This document shows, piece by piece, positions 16,095 through 24,619 of a stretch of 64,000 bases of DNA. The stretch is from Clostridium sp. (GTDB lineage: Bacteria > Bacillota > Clostridia > Lachnospirales > Lachnospiraceae). Numbering within the stretch: position 1 is the stretch's first letter; each line of letters opens with the position of its first letter. Below the pieces are notes generated by a model. It saw only the letters and a program-made list of their open reading frames with translations, was not told where the DNA came from and did not search any database. Location: positions 62,001-126,000 of the forward strand of contig JAETQD010000006.1 in the NCBI GenBank assembly GCA_021770825.1, given 5' to 3'. The translations under genes and the position numbers were made by a program.

Positions 16095-17840
16095 ATGGAA
16101 CTTAGAAGTCAGGAAATGCGGAAGCTGGCTCCGGAGCTGGATCCTTTGAGAATCGGAACCGGCTGGAAGCCGGAGGATCTGGAAAAGCCCCAGGTGATGA
16201 TTGAGAGCACCTTCGGCGACAGCCATCCGGGCAGCGGTCATCTGGACATTCTTGTGGAAGAGGTCCGGAAGGGAATTGAAGAGGCAGGCGGCCATGGGGC
16301 CAGATATTTCTGCACCGATATCTGTGACGGCGAGAGCCAGGGAACGGACGGAATCAATTACAGCCTGGTGAGCCGTGAGATGATTGCCAATATGATCGAA
16401 ATTCATGCCAACGCCACCCCCTTTGACGCAGGAGTCTATCTGGCAAGCTGCGACAAGGGACTTCCGGGAAATCTCATGGGACTGGCAAGGGCAGACGTAC
16501 CTTCCATCGTGGTTCCCGGCGGCACCATGAACGCAGGTCCGGAAATGCTCACCTTGGAGCAGCTTGGTATGTACAGCGCCAAGTTCCAGAGAGGTGAGAT
16601 TGACGAGGAAAAATTAAACTGGGCCAAATGCAACGCATGTCCAAGCTGCGGCGCCTGCTCCTTCATAGGAACGGCTTCCACCATGCAGATCATGTCGGAG
16701 GCCCTGGGCCTTGCCCTTCCGGGAAGCGCCCTGATGCCGGCCACAAGCCCTGACCTTCTGGCTTTTGCAAGGGAAGCGGGAAGAAAGTCCGTGGAGCTTG
16801 CAAAGACTCCGGGAATGCGCCCCAGCGAAATCGTGACGTTGGAGAGCTTTGAAAATGCTATTCTGGTCCATGCGGCCGTTTCCGGCAGCACCAACTGCCT
16901 CCTTCACCTTCCGGCCATCGCCCATGAGTTCGGAATTGAGATCACCGGAGACACCTTCGACAGAATCCACCGGGGAGCCCGCTATCTTCTGGATGTGCGT
17001 CCCGCAGGACGGTGGCCTGCTGAGGTCTTCTACTATGCAGGCGGCGTTCCGGCCATCATGGAGGAGATCAAGCCCTATCTCCACCTGGATGTGATGACCG
17101 TGACCGGAAAGACTCTGGGAGAGAATCTGGAGGAGCTTAAGAAAAACGGATTCTATGAGCGCTGTGAGAAGTGGCTGCAGGAATTCAATGGAAGATACGG
17201 CGTGTCCGTCACAAAGGAAGACATCATACGTCCCTATGACAAGGCCATCGGAACGGACGGAAGTATTGCCATTCTCCGCGGAAATCTGGCTCCGGAGGGA
17301 GCTGTCATTAAGCACACCGCCTGCCCGAAGGAAATGTTTCAGGCCATTCTCAGAGCCAGACCCTTTGACAGCGAGGAGGAGTGCCTGGATGCCGTGTTAA
17401 AGCACAAGGTGCAGAAAGGCGATGCGGTGTTTATCCGCTATGAAGGCCCCAAGGGCAGCGGAATGCCGGAGATGTTCTATACCTCCGAGGCCATCAGCAG
17501 CGATAAGGAGCTGGGAAGAAGCATTGCCCTGATTACAGACGGAAGATTCTCCGGCGCGTCCACAGGCCCTGTGATCGGCCACTGCAGCCCGGAGGCCGTG
17601 GACGGAGGCCCCATTGCCCTGGTGGAAGAGGGAGATCTCATTGAGATCGATGTGATGGAGAGAAAGCTCAACATCATCGGTATCAACGGAGAGAGAAAGA
17701 CACCGGAGGAGATTGATGCCATTCTGGCTGAACGTAAGAAGAACTGGAAGCCCAGAGAGAAAAAGTACAAAAAAGGCGTGCTGAGATTATTCAGCGAACA
17801 TGCCGTAAGCCCCATGAAGGGTGCATATCTGGATTTCTAA
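16095..17840 (+). CDS. IlvD/Edd-family dehydratase (probable sugar-acid dehydratase)
   Basis: A 581-residue cytoplasmic Fe-S dehydratase. The family cysteines are in ASCDKGLPGNLMG and CNACPSCGACSFIGTA, with the conserved GSTNCLLHLPAIA and the C-terminal LITDGRFSGASTGPVIGHCSPEA that places the catalytic base. The family includes dihydroxy-acid dehydratase (IlvD), phosphogluconate dehydratase (Edd) and aldonate dehydratases. The partnership with a GntP permease and FadR regulator, and the absence of other ilv genes beside it, favours dehydration of an imported aldonic acid to a 2-keto-3-deoxy acid. No KDG kinase or aldolase is adjacent, so the pathway is completed elsewhere. A strong terminator follows. 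Confidence 0.85.
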   Translation: MELRSQEMRKLAPELDPLRIGTGWKPEDLEKPQVMIESTFGDSHPGSGHLDILVEEVRKGIEEAGGHGARYFCTDICDGESQGTDGINYSLVSREMIANMIEIHANATPFDAGVYLASCDKGLPGNLMGLARADVPSIVVPGGTMNAGPEMLTLEQLGMYSAKFQRGEIDEEKLNWAKCNACPSCGACSFIGTASTMQIMSEALGLALPGSALMPATSPDLLAFAREAGRKSVELAKTPGMRPSEIVTLESFENAILVHAAVSGSTNCLLHLPAIAHEFGIEITGDTFDRIHRGARYLLDVRPAGRWPAEVFYYAGGVPAIMEEIKPYLHLDVMTVTGKTLGENLEELKKNGFYERCEKWLQEFNGRYGVSVTKEDIIRPYDKAIGTDGSIAILRGNLAPEGAVIKHTACPKEMFQAILRARPFDSEEECLDAVLKHKVQKGDAVFIRYEGPKGSGMPEMFYTSEAISSDKELGRSIALITDGRFSGASTGPVIGHCSPEAVDGGPIALVEEGDLIEIDVMERKLNIIGINGERKTPEEIDAILAERKKNWKPREKKYKKGVLRLFSEHAVSPMKGAYLDF

Positions 17841-17845
17841 AAAAG

Positions 17846-17889
17846 AATCCGGAAGTCCGCTTAAAGCAGAAGGCGGGCTTCCGGATTTT
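17846..17889 (+). terminator. Terminator of the sugar-acid operon
   Basis: AATCCGGAAGTCCGC pairs with GCGGGCTTCCGGATT across a loop of about 12 bases and is followed by TTC; it begins 5 bases after the dehydratase stop. Confidence 0.8.
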
Positions 17890-17975
17890 CGCATGCAGAT
17901 ATCCTCGCTTTTGCAGGAGAACTATGGTAAACTATATATAAGAAATCATAAACAGGGGAATAGGGAGGGGTTACA

Positions 17976-19316
17976 ATGGCAAAAGCAACGGAACCAATGA
18001 CGCAGGGGGTCATATGGAAACGGATTATCATGTTTGCGCTGCCGATTTTCTTCGGCAATCTGTTCCAGCAGCTTTATAATGTGGTGGACTCGCTGATTGT
18101 TGGGAATTTCCTTGGAAGCAACGCCCTGGCAGCGGTCAGTTCCTCGGGAAATCTGATTTTCATGCTGATTGGCTTCCTGATCGGGATTTCCAACGGTGCC
18201 GGAGTGGTTTTGGCCAAGTATTACGGCGCCGGGAATCTGGAAACGGTCCAGACGGCCATCCATACCATTGTGGCCTTCGGACTGGTGGCCAGTGCGGTGG
18301 TTATGGTCATCGGCGTGGGCTTTTCCCCGCAGATTTTAATCTGGATGAACACACCGGACTCGGTGATGGCAGAATCCGTCGCCTATCTGCGGATTTATTT
18401 TGCCGGGGCCTTTGGCTTTGTTATGTACAATATTTTTGTGGGAATTTTACAGGCCATCGGCGACAGCAGGCATCCCCTCTATTACCTCATGGCCTCCACC
18501 ATGGTCAATGTGGTGTTGGATATCGTATTGATCAGACAGTTTCATATGGGAGTGGGCGGTGCAGCCCTGGCGACGGTGATTTCCCAGTTTTTAAGCGCCG
18601 GCCTGTGCCTGCAGCAGCTTTTAAGAACCAAAGAGAGCTATAAGCTCTGCCCGTCGAAGATCGGCTTTGACGCGGACATGCTGCGGCAGATCGTCCGCAT
18701 CGGCCTGCCGTCAGGAATCCAGAATTCCATCATCTCTCTGGCAAATGTGGTGGTCCAGTCCCAGATCAATACCTTCGGAGCCATGGCCATGGCCGGCTGC
18801 GGCGCATTCTCGAAGATCGAGGGCTTTGTGTTCCTTCCGATTACCAGCTTTGCGCTGGCGCTGACCACTTTTGTGGGGCAGAATCTCGGGGGAAAAGAGT
18901 ACGAAAGAGCCAGAAAGGGCGTCCGCTTCGGCGTGGTTTCCGCAGTGATTCTGGCAGAAATCATCGGTGTCTGGGTATTTATTTTGGCGCCCCATCTCAT
19001 TGCGGCCTTTGACTCTACGCCGGAGGTGGTGCGGTTGGGAACGGACAAGGCGAGAACCTCAGCATTGTTCTTTTTCCTGCTGGCTTACTCCAATACCATG
19101 GCAGCCGTGATGCGCGGCTGCGGAAAGACCATGGTGTCCATGGTGGTGATGATCGGTTTCTGGTGCGTGGTCCGCATGGCATTCTTAATCATCACCGTGC
19201 CTCTGACCCACAGCATTCAGATGATCTACTGGGTGTATCCGCTTACCTGGGCCTTAAGCTCCGGAGCTCTTTTCCTGTACTATAAGAAAGCGGACTGGGT
19301 CCACGGGCTGGACTAA
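17976..19316 (+). CDS. MATE family efflux transporter
   Basis: A 446-residue, twelve-helix multidrug/toxin extrusion protein. It opens with GVIWKRIIMFALPIFFGNLFQQLYNVVDSLIVGNFLG, the family's signature first helices, and shows the internal two-fold repeat (second half begins near QIVRIGLPSGIQNSIISLANVVVQ). Such proteins exchange cationic drugs or metabolites for Na+ or H+. The GGGAGGGG ribosome binding site (about 17961-17968) is strong. No regulator is adjacent, and the substrate is unknown. Confidence 0.93.
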   Translation: MAKATEPMTQGVIWKRIIMFALPIFFGNLFQQLYNVVDSLIVGNFLGSNALAAVSSSGNLIFMLIGFLIGISNGAGVVLAKYYGAGNLETVQTAIHTIVAFGLVASAVVMVIGVGFSPQILIWMNTPDSVMAESVAYLRIYFAGAFGFVMYNIFVGILQAIGDSRHPLYYLMASTMVNVVLDIVLIRQFHMGVGGAALATVISQFLSAGLCLQQLLRTKESYKLCPSKIGFDADMLRQIVRIGLPSGIQNSIISLANVVVQSQINTFGAMAMAGCGAFSKIEGFVFLPITSFALALTTFVGQNLGGKEYERARKGVRFGVVSAVILAEIIGVWVFILAPHLIAAFDSTPEVVRLGTDKARTSALFFFLLAYSNTMAAVMRGCGKTMVSMVVMIGFWCVVRMAFLIITVPLTHSIQMIYWVYPLTWALSSGALFLYYKKADWVHGLD

Positions 19317-19320
19317 AGTG

Positions 19321-19680
19321 CTATTGTCCGGAGATTTTTGCGATCATCCGGTTGGGAAGGCATACGATCATTTCTCCGTCACGGCTTATTTTGCCCTGAT
19401 GGACGCAGATTTTATCGGGGCAGGAGGCTTCGGAAACCCAGGCCTCTCCGTTTAGGATCACCAGATGGTTATGACCGCCGTTTACGCCTTCGATGTCTAA
19501 CTCCTGGTTTTTCGATAAATCCAGGGTTTCCGCCACAGTTCCGTCGATGGAGATTTCCACCACGGCCGCCGGAGCGGAAAAATAGAAGCGGTTCCATAAA
19601 AATAAAAGGGCGGCGGTAAGAAGAACGGCTCCGACTAAAAGAAACTCCCGTTTCCCGGTTTTTTGGCTGCAGTCTGACAT
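19321..19680 (-). CDS. Membrane-anchored NusG domain II protein
   Basis: A 119-residue protein: a short cytoplasmic start, one transmembrane helix (FLLVGAVLLTAALLFLWNRFYF, residues 13-34) and then an extracellular NusG_II-type domain (VVEISIDGTVAETLDLSKN, NHLVILNGEAWVSEASCPDKICVHQGKI, MIVCLPNRMIAKI). The two Cys in SCPDKIC are typical of this family. Its function is unknown; in many clostridia it neighbours redox or flavin-transfer genes, which is not the case here. The ATG at 19680 is chosen for GGAGGTCC just upstream on the minus strand. Confidence 0.85.
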   Translation of the reverse strand: MSDCSQKTGKREFLLVGAVLLTAALLFLWNRFYFSAPAAVVEISIDGTVAETLDLSKNQELDIEGVNGGHNHLVILNGEAWVSEASCPDKICVHQGKISRDGEMIVCLPNRMIAKISGQ

Positions 19681-19819
19681 AAGGACCTCCTTGATAACAT
19701 TGGAGTTAGTATAGCACAACGGAAACCGGGGTGGCAATGAAAAATATGGCGGGAATCGGTTTATGCCTTGACAAAACGGTCCAAATCCCTTAAAATCGGT
19801 ACATAAAGTCCATAAAATT

Positions 19820-20045
19820 GGCTGTGAAGGGGAAAAGTACGCGAGAGAGCGGTATCTCAGAGAGGAAGGAACGGTGAAAACTTCCATACTGGCGGCGCGG
19901 AACCCGGCCCTGGAGCTCTGTATGAGAAATGCAGCGTAATTTCCGGCGTTAACGGAATAAGAGGAGAGTTTCCGGCAGGTCCGGAAGCTAAATTGGGTGG
20001 TAACGCCGGCTGTCGGTCCCTTTGGGAACGGCAGCCTTTTTGTTT
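19820..20045 (+). promoter_or_regulatory. T-box leader for prolyl-tRNA synthetase
   Basis: The antiterminator T-box motif AATTGGGTGGTAACGCCGG is at 19991-20009. It is followed by a terminator hairpin (GGCTGTC...GGCAGCC then TTTTT, 20008-20041) overlapping the CCGG end. Upstream, GCGAGAGAGCGG and the GGTGAAA element fit T-box Stem I. A proline codon (CCC, 19903-19905) in GGAACCCGGCC is a candidate specifier, not proven. Uncharged tRNA-Pro would stabilise the antiterminator and raise proS expression. Confidence 0.9.
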
Positions 20046-20076
20046 CATAGAAAACTTCGTTCCCTATGAAACAAAA

Positions 20077-20168
20077 CGCTCCGCGAGGATCGCACTGCGG
20101 CGGATTGGAATTATGTCGTTTACACGACCCGCCGCAGGCGGAGAAGTTCGCGAGCGAACTTCTTTTTT
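20077..20168 (+). repeat. Structured repeat, copy A, between T-box and proS
   Basis: About 91 bases nearly identical to the reverse complement of 50712-50802. It folds as CTGCGGCGG/CCGCCGCAG enclosing a small GTCGT-TTAC-ACGAC hairpin. A 9-bp AGAAGTTCG/CGAACTTCT hairpin followed by a T-run comes next and has terminator form. It lies wholly within the proS untranslated leader, after the T-box terminator and ending 27 bases before the start codon. An additional GTTTCATAG/CTATGAAAC inverted repeat (20042-20072) precedes it. See also the second copy. Confidence 0.85.
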
Positions 20169-20195
20169 AAGTTTATGAAATGAGGAGAGAGAGTC

Positions 20196-21629
20196 ATGGC
20201 AAAGGACAAAAAAATGGTTGAGGCGATCACCTCCATGGAGGAAGATTTCGCCCAGTGGTACACCGATGTGGTGAAGAAAGCAGAGCTCTGCGATTACGCA
20301 AGCGTAAAGGGCTGTATGGTAATTAAGCCCGATGGATATGCAATCTGGGAAAACATCCAGCATGAGCTGGATAAGCGGTTTAAGGCAACAGGCGTAAAGA
20401 ACGTTTACATGCCCTTATTTATCCCGGAGAGTCTTCTGGAAAAGGAAAAGGACCATGTGGAGGGCTTCGCTCCGGAGGTTGCATGGGTGACCCACGGCGG
20501 CCTGGATCCCCTTCAGGAGCGTCTCTGCGTAAGACCCACATCCGAAACCTTATTCTGTGATTTCTATGCAAGAGATATCCATTCTTACCGGGATCTGCCG
20601 AAGGTATATAACCAGTGGTGCTCCGTTGTGAGATGGGAGAAGACCACAAGGCCGTTCTTACGCTCCAGAGAGTTCTTATGGCAGGAGGGCCATACCGCCC
20701 ATGCCACAGCCGAGGAGGCCCAGGAGCGCACCATTCAGATGTTAAACGTGTATGCGGATTTCTGTGAGGAGTTCCTGGCAATTCCCGTGGTTCGCGGACA
20801 GAAGACCGACAAGGAAAAATTTGCAGGAGCCGAGGCCACCTATACCATCGAATCCCTGATGCACGATGGAAAGGCTTTACAGTCCGGTACCAGCCATAAC
20901 TTCGGCGATGGTTTTGCAAAGGCCTTCGGAATCCAGTTTTCCGATAAGGACAACCAGTTAAAGTATGTACATCAGACCTCCTGGGGTATGACGACCCGTA
21001 TGATCGGAGCCATCATCATGGTTCACGGCGACAACGAGGGACTGGTGCTGCCGCCCAACGTGGCTCCCACCCAGGTGGTGATCGTTCCCATCCGCCAGCA
21101 GCAGGAGGGCGTTCTGGAAAAGGCAAATGAAGTGGCTAAGACACTTTCCGGTTTCCGTGTGAAGGTGGATGATTCCGATAAGACTCCAGGCTGGAAGTTC
21201 AGTGAGTCTGAGATGCGCGGAATTCCGGTTCGTGTGGAGTTAGGACCCAAAGACATTGAGGCCGGACAGGCCATTTTAGTCCGCCGTGATACCCACGAGA
21301 AGATCACCGTGGCCCTTTCTGAAATCGAAGAGAAGGTGGGCGAGCTTCTTAAGACCATCCAGCACGACATGTTCGAGCGTGCCAAGGCACACCGCGATGC
21401 CCACACCTATGTGGCTGCCAATATGGAAGAGATGAAGGACATTGCCGACAACAAGCCGGGCTTCATCAAGGCCATGTGGTGCGGATGCCAGGAGTGCGAG
21501 GATAAGTTAAAGGAGACCGTGGGCGTCACCTCCAGATGTATGCCCTTTAAGCAGGAGACTCTTTCCGATACCTGCGTATGCTGCGGAAAGCCTGCAAAGA
21601 AGATGGTTTACTGGGGTAAGGCATACTAA
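20196..21629 (+). CDS. proS: Prolyl-tRNA synthetase (ProS type 3)
   Basis: A 477-residue class II synthetase that charges tRNA-Pro. The short, archaeal/eukaryotic-like form has no editing insertion. Class II motif 2 is near [26 protein letters not shown] and motif 3 near [29 protein letters not shown]. The C-terminal zinc-binding-type domain shows CGCQEC and CVCCGK cysteine groups and ends in a Tyr, as is typical of type 3 enzymes. The start has GAGGAGAGAG upstream. It overlaps bioY by one base (TAATG). Expression is probably set by the T-box leader. Confidence 0.96.
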   Translation: MAKDKKMVEAITSMEEDFAQWYTDVVKKAELCDYASVKGCMVIKPDGYAIWENIQHELDKRFKATGVKNVYMPLFIPESLLEKEKDHVEGFAPEVAWVTHGGLDPLQERLCVRPTSETLFCDFYARDIHSYRDLPKVYNQWCSVVRWEKTTRPFLRSREFLWQEGHTAHATAEEAQERTIQMLNVYADFCEEFLAIPVVRGQKTDKEKFAGAEATYTIESLMHDGKALQSGTSHNFGDGFAKAFGIQFSDKDNQLKYVHQTSWGMTTRMIGAIIMVHGDNEGLVLPPNVAPTQVVIVPIRQQQEGVLEKANEVAKTLSGFRVKVDDSDKTPGWKFSESEMRGIPVRVELGPKDIEAGQAILVRRDTHEKITVALSEIEEKVGELLKTIQHDMFERAKAHRDAHTYVAANMEEMKDIADNKPGFIKAMWCGCQECEDKLKETVGVTSRCMPFKQETLSDTCVCCGKPAKKMVYWGKAY

Positions 21630-22210
21630 TGAAAGGTCGCACATGGACCGTGAGGGACATGGCCTACGGCGGCCTGTTCACCGCATTGATTGCGGCCGGA
21701 GCATTCATAAAGATTACCATACCGGTTCAGCCGGTGCCCATGCATTTTACCCTTCAGTTCTTTTTCGTGCTGCTTTCGGCCTTTTTGCTGGGGGCAAGAA
21801 GGTCTCTGGCCTGCGTGGTGACCTATCTGGTCATCGGACTTTGCGGTCTTCCGGTGTTTGCCACCGGAGGGGGATTGTCCTATCTGTTAAAGCCCACCTT
21901 CGGATTCCTGATCGGCTTTGCGGCCGCAGGCTTTCTTACAGGCTGGGTCTATGAACGCAGGCGGAGGAATTCCTTTTCCTGGCTTTTGTTTTCCGCCTTT
22001 TGGGGTCTTCTGGCAGATTATGCCTGCGGAATGATTTACTTTTATGTGTGCAGCAATTATGTGCTCCATGTAACCGTGGGATGGAAGCTGGTGTTTGTGA
22101 ACTGCTTTCTATTGACGGTGGGAGAGGATTTTATTCTCTGTGTACTGGCGGCCATACTGGCCAGGCGCCTGATTCCCGTGCTTTCCGGGATGGAGGCCGG
22201 GCGGCAGTAA
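21629..22210 (+). CDS. bioY: Biotin transporter BioY (ECF S component)
   Basis: A 193-residue, six-helix substrate-binding component of a biotin ECF transporter. Diagnostic stretches are IKITIPVQPVPMHFTLQFFFVLLSAFLLGARRS, GLCGLPVFATGGGLSYLLKPTFGFLIGF and the later LLADYACGMIYFY. The energising EcfA/EcfT subunits are not in the window. Its ATG shares a base with the proS stop, so proS readthrough from the T-box would also drive bioY. Confidence 0.94.
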   Translation: MKGRTWTVRDMAYGGLFTALIAAGAFIKITIPVQPVPMHFTLQFFFVLLSAFLLGARRSLACVVTYLVIGLCGLPVFATGGGLSYLLKPTFGFLIGFAAAGFLTGWVYERRRRNSFSWLLFSAFWGLLADYACGMIYFYVCSNYVLHVTVGWKLVFVNCFLLTVGEDFILCVLAAILARRLIPVLSGMEAGRQ

Positions 22211-22247
22211 AAGAGCGGATTTTGTAATAGGGACAGGAGAGAGATTC

Positions 22248-23435
22248 ATGCGGATTGATATGCCATATGAGCCGGAATGGATCATAAAAACCATACGCGC
22301 CCATGGATTTGAGGCATTTGCCGTGGGTGGATGTGTGCGGGATACGCTTTTGGGGCGGGTCCCGGGAGACTGGGATATCACAACCTCGGCAAAACCGGAG
22401 GAAGTGAAGGCCATTTTCGGGAAAACCGTGGATACGGGACTTCAGCATGGGACCGTGACCATCATAAAAAACCATACGGGATATGAGGTGACCACCTACC
22501 GCATTGACGGTGAATACCACGACGGCCGCCATCCGGATTCGGTGGAGTTTACCTCCAATTTAAAAGAAGACTTAAAGCGCCGGGATTTTACCATCAATGC
22601 CATGGCATACAGCCATGAGACCGGGATCGTGGATGAATTCGGCGGAATGGAAGATCTGGAGGCGAAGGTGGTGCGCTGCGTGGGAAAACCCCAGGACAGG
22701 TTCACAGAGGATGCCTTACGGATTCTAAGGGCCATCCGTTTTGCGGCCCAGCTTGGGTTTTCCATTGAGGAAAAAACCTATGAGGCCATAGATGAGATTG
22801 CGCCGAATCTGAAAAAGGTCAGCAAGGAGCGGATCCAGGTGGAGCTCACAAAGCTTCTGCTTTCCGATTTCCCGGAAAAGCTTTCCATGGTGGAGGAGAC
22901 GGGAATCAGCCCCTATGTGACGGAAAACTTCGGAGAGGTCTTCCAAAGGGATACGGACTTTGGCGCCCTGGCACGGCTCCCCAAAGAGAAATCCATGCGC
23001 TGGGCCGGATGTCTGCGGCACCTGGCACCGGAGCTTGTGGGGAAGATCTTAAAGGGCTTAAAGTTAGACAATGAGACCATAACCAACGGACGCGTCATGG
23101 CGGAGGCATACCAGAGTCCTCTGGATGCCGACAAAACGGAAATCCGGCGGTTTTTAAGCAGAATGACCAGGTATCAGTTCGAGGGATGCCTGAATTTAAA
23201 AGAGCTGGACGGAGACTTAAAGGTGCAGGAAATCCGCAGGCTATGGAGGGAAATTGAGGAAAGCGGCGACTGCGTTTCCTTAAAGACCCTGGCCGTGGGC
23301 GGAAATGATCTTTTAGAAGCCGGAATCAAACCGGGAAAGGAAGTGGGCGAGACCTTAAAATTCCTCCTGGAGCTGGTGTTAAAGGATCCGTCCATGAACG
23401 AAAAGGAGATTCTTTTAAAGCAGTTAAATGGATAG
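22248..23435 (+). CDS. CCA tRNA nucleotidyltransferase / poly(A) polymerase family
   Basis: A 395-residue class II nucleotidyltransferase. The polymerase signature is FAVGGCVRDTLLGRVPGDWDITTSAKPEE, with the DxD metal pair in DWDI. Then come RDFTINAMAYS and DRFTEDALRILRAIRFAAQLGF, which bind ATP and define the head and neck. There is no HD domain insertion, as in the shorter bacterial enzymes. It most likely adds or repairs the 3' CCA of tRNAs. Ribosome binding site ACAGGAGAG; spacing of 37 bases after bioY. Confidence 0.93.
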   Translation: MRIDMPYEPEWIIKTIRAHGFEAFAVGGCVRDTLLGRVPGDWDITTSAKPEEVKAIFGKTVDTGLQHGTVTIIKNHTGYEVTTYRIDGEYHDGRHPDSVEFTSNLKEDLKRRDFTINAMAYSHETGIVDEFGGMEDLEAKVVRCVGKPQDRFTEDALRILRAIRFAAQLGFSIEEKTYEAIDEIAPNLKKVSKERIQVELTKLLLSDFPEKLSMVEETGISPYVTENFGEVFQRDTDFGALARLPKEKSMRWAGCLRHLAPELVGKILKGLKLDNETITNGRVMAEAYQSPLDADKTEIRRFLSRMTRYQFEGCLNLKELDGDLKVQEIRRLWREIEESGDCVSLKTLAVGGNDLLEAGIKPGKEVGETLKFLLELVLKDPSMNEKEILLKQLNG

Positions 23436-23452
23436 GGGAATGTCCCTTTTTG

Positions 23453-23490
23453 GGGCCGGCAAAATATCTTCATATTTTGGCCGGCCCTTT
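23453..23490 (+). terminator. Terminator after the CCA-adding enzyme gene
   Basis: GGGCCGGCAAAATAT pairs with ATATTTTGGCCGGCCC around a 4-base loop and is followed by TTT. Confidence 0.8.
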
Positions 23491-23533
23491 CATATTCTGG
23501 AAGTAGCTTAGAAGGGATATGGAGGGGACGCGG

Positions 23534-24520
23534 ATGAATGACTGGAATACAGAGGTAACCGGACAGTATGAGCTGGAAGTGGAAAATTTAAGAAAGGGCC
23601 GCGGTGCGTGGATTCTTGAGACAGACCGGGGCTTAAAGCTTTTAAAAGAATATAAGGGAAGCGTAAAGCGCCTGGAGTTTGAAGAGATGGTTCTGGACGC
23701 AGTGAAGGACGTGGGGACCCTGAAGGTGGACCAGTATGTGAGAAACCGGGAGGGAGAGCTGTTGTCCACAGCCGGGGACGGCACCAGATTCATAGTAAAA
23801 AGCTGGTTTTCTGACCGGGAATGTGATCTTAAGGACACACGGGAAATCCTTTCGGCGGTCCGTCAGATTGCCGTTCTCCATAAGCTTTTAAGAAATGTGG
23901 AGGCCAGGGAGGAGTGGAACTTGAAATCTATGATTTCCCCGCCCCTTTATGAAGCCATGGATAAGCACAACAGGGAGCTTAAAAAGGCCCGCGCCTTCAT
24001 CCGGGGAAAGCGGAGGAAAAACGAATTTGAGCTCAGTGTGATTGCAAGCTTTGACCAGTTCTTAAATCAGGCAAAGAAGGCCAGGGACGGCATGGAGCAG
24101 GTATTCTTACGGGAAGGGGATGCCTTAAAGGAGTCTTACTTTGTCTGCCATGGGGAGCTGAATCAGCACCATATTCTCATGGGGAAAACGTACGTGGCGG
24201 TAACGGAGTTCAACAAGATGCATCTGGGCCTCCAGGTGGAAGACTTATACCACTTTATGAGGAAGGTCATGGAAAAGCACGACTGGAACATGACCCTGGG
24301 AAATGCCATGCTGGATTCCTACGAGAGGGTGCTTCCCATGTCAGAAACCGAGCGGGAATGTCTTTACTATTTTTTTTTATACCCGGAGAAGTACTGGAAG
24401 CAGATCAATTTTTACTACAATGCCAACAAGGCCTGGATTCCTGCCAGAAACACGGAAAAGATTGAAGGCCTGAAGGTCCAGCAGGAAAACAGGGAGCGGT
24501 TCATACGGGGTATCATTTGA
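23534..24520 (+). CDS. CotS-like spore coat / aminoglycoside phosphotransferase-fold protein
   Basis: A 328-residue protein of the CotS group, which has a kinase (APH) fold and is associated with the spore coat. The N-lobe has LETDRGLKLLKEYKGSVKRLEFEEMV with a candidate ATP-binding Lys. The catalytic-loop equivalent reads VCHGELNQHHILM, where Glu replaces the usual Asp of HGD. The following VTEFNKM stands where IDFxx is expected, with Glu in place of the metal-binding Asp. These replacements suggest a degenerate or non-canonical kinase, common in CotS proteins. The ATG at 23534 is chosen because GGAGGGG lies just before it. Confidence 0.85.
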   Translation: MNDWNTEVTGQYELEVENLRKGRGAWILETDRGLKLLKEYKGSVKRLEFEEMVLDAVKDVGTLKVDQYVRNREGELLSTAGDGTRFIVKSWFSDRECDLKDTREILSAVRQIAVLHKLLRNVEAREEWNLKSMISPPLYEAMDKHNRELKKARAFIRGKRRKNEFELSVIASFDQFLNQAKKARDGMEQVFLREGDALKESYFVCHGELNQHHILMGKTYVAVTEFNKMHLGLQVEDLYHFMRKVMEKHDWNMTLGNAMLDSYERVLPMSETERECLYYFFLYPEKYWKQINFYYNANKAWIPARNTEKIEGLKVQQENRERFIRGII

Positions 24521-24619
24521 CGTTTCCCGCCATTTAATGCTTTATTTTTTTCCAGTGATGGAGTATAATAATGGTATCCTTTTATTAATGAAAAATCCAC
24601 GAGGGGAGTTAGAAAGCAC

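Noticed and set aside
16614..17315. A 233-codon minus-strand frame inside the dehydratase gene
   Set aside because: Antisense to conserved Fe-S dehydratase sequence; no recognisable protein pattern.
19681..19887. Upstream extension of the NusG-II protein to 19887
   Set aside because: The added part is not conserved in character and a GGAGG site directly precedes the ATG at 19680.
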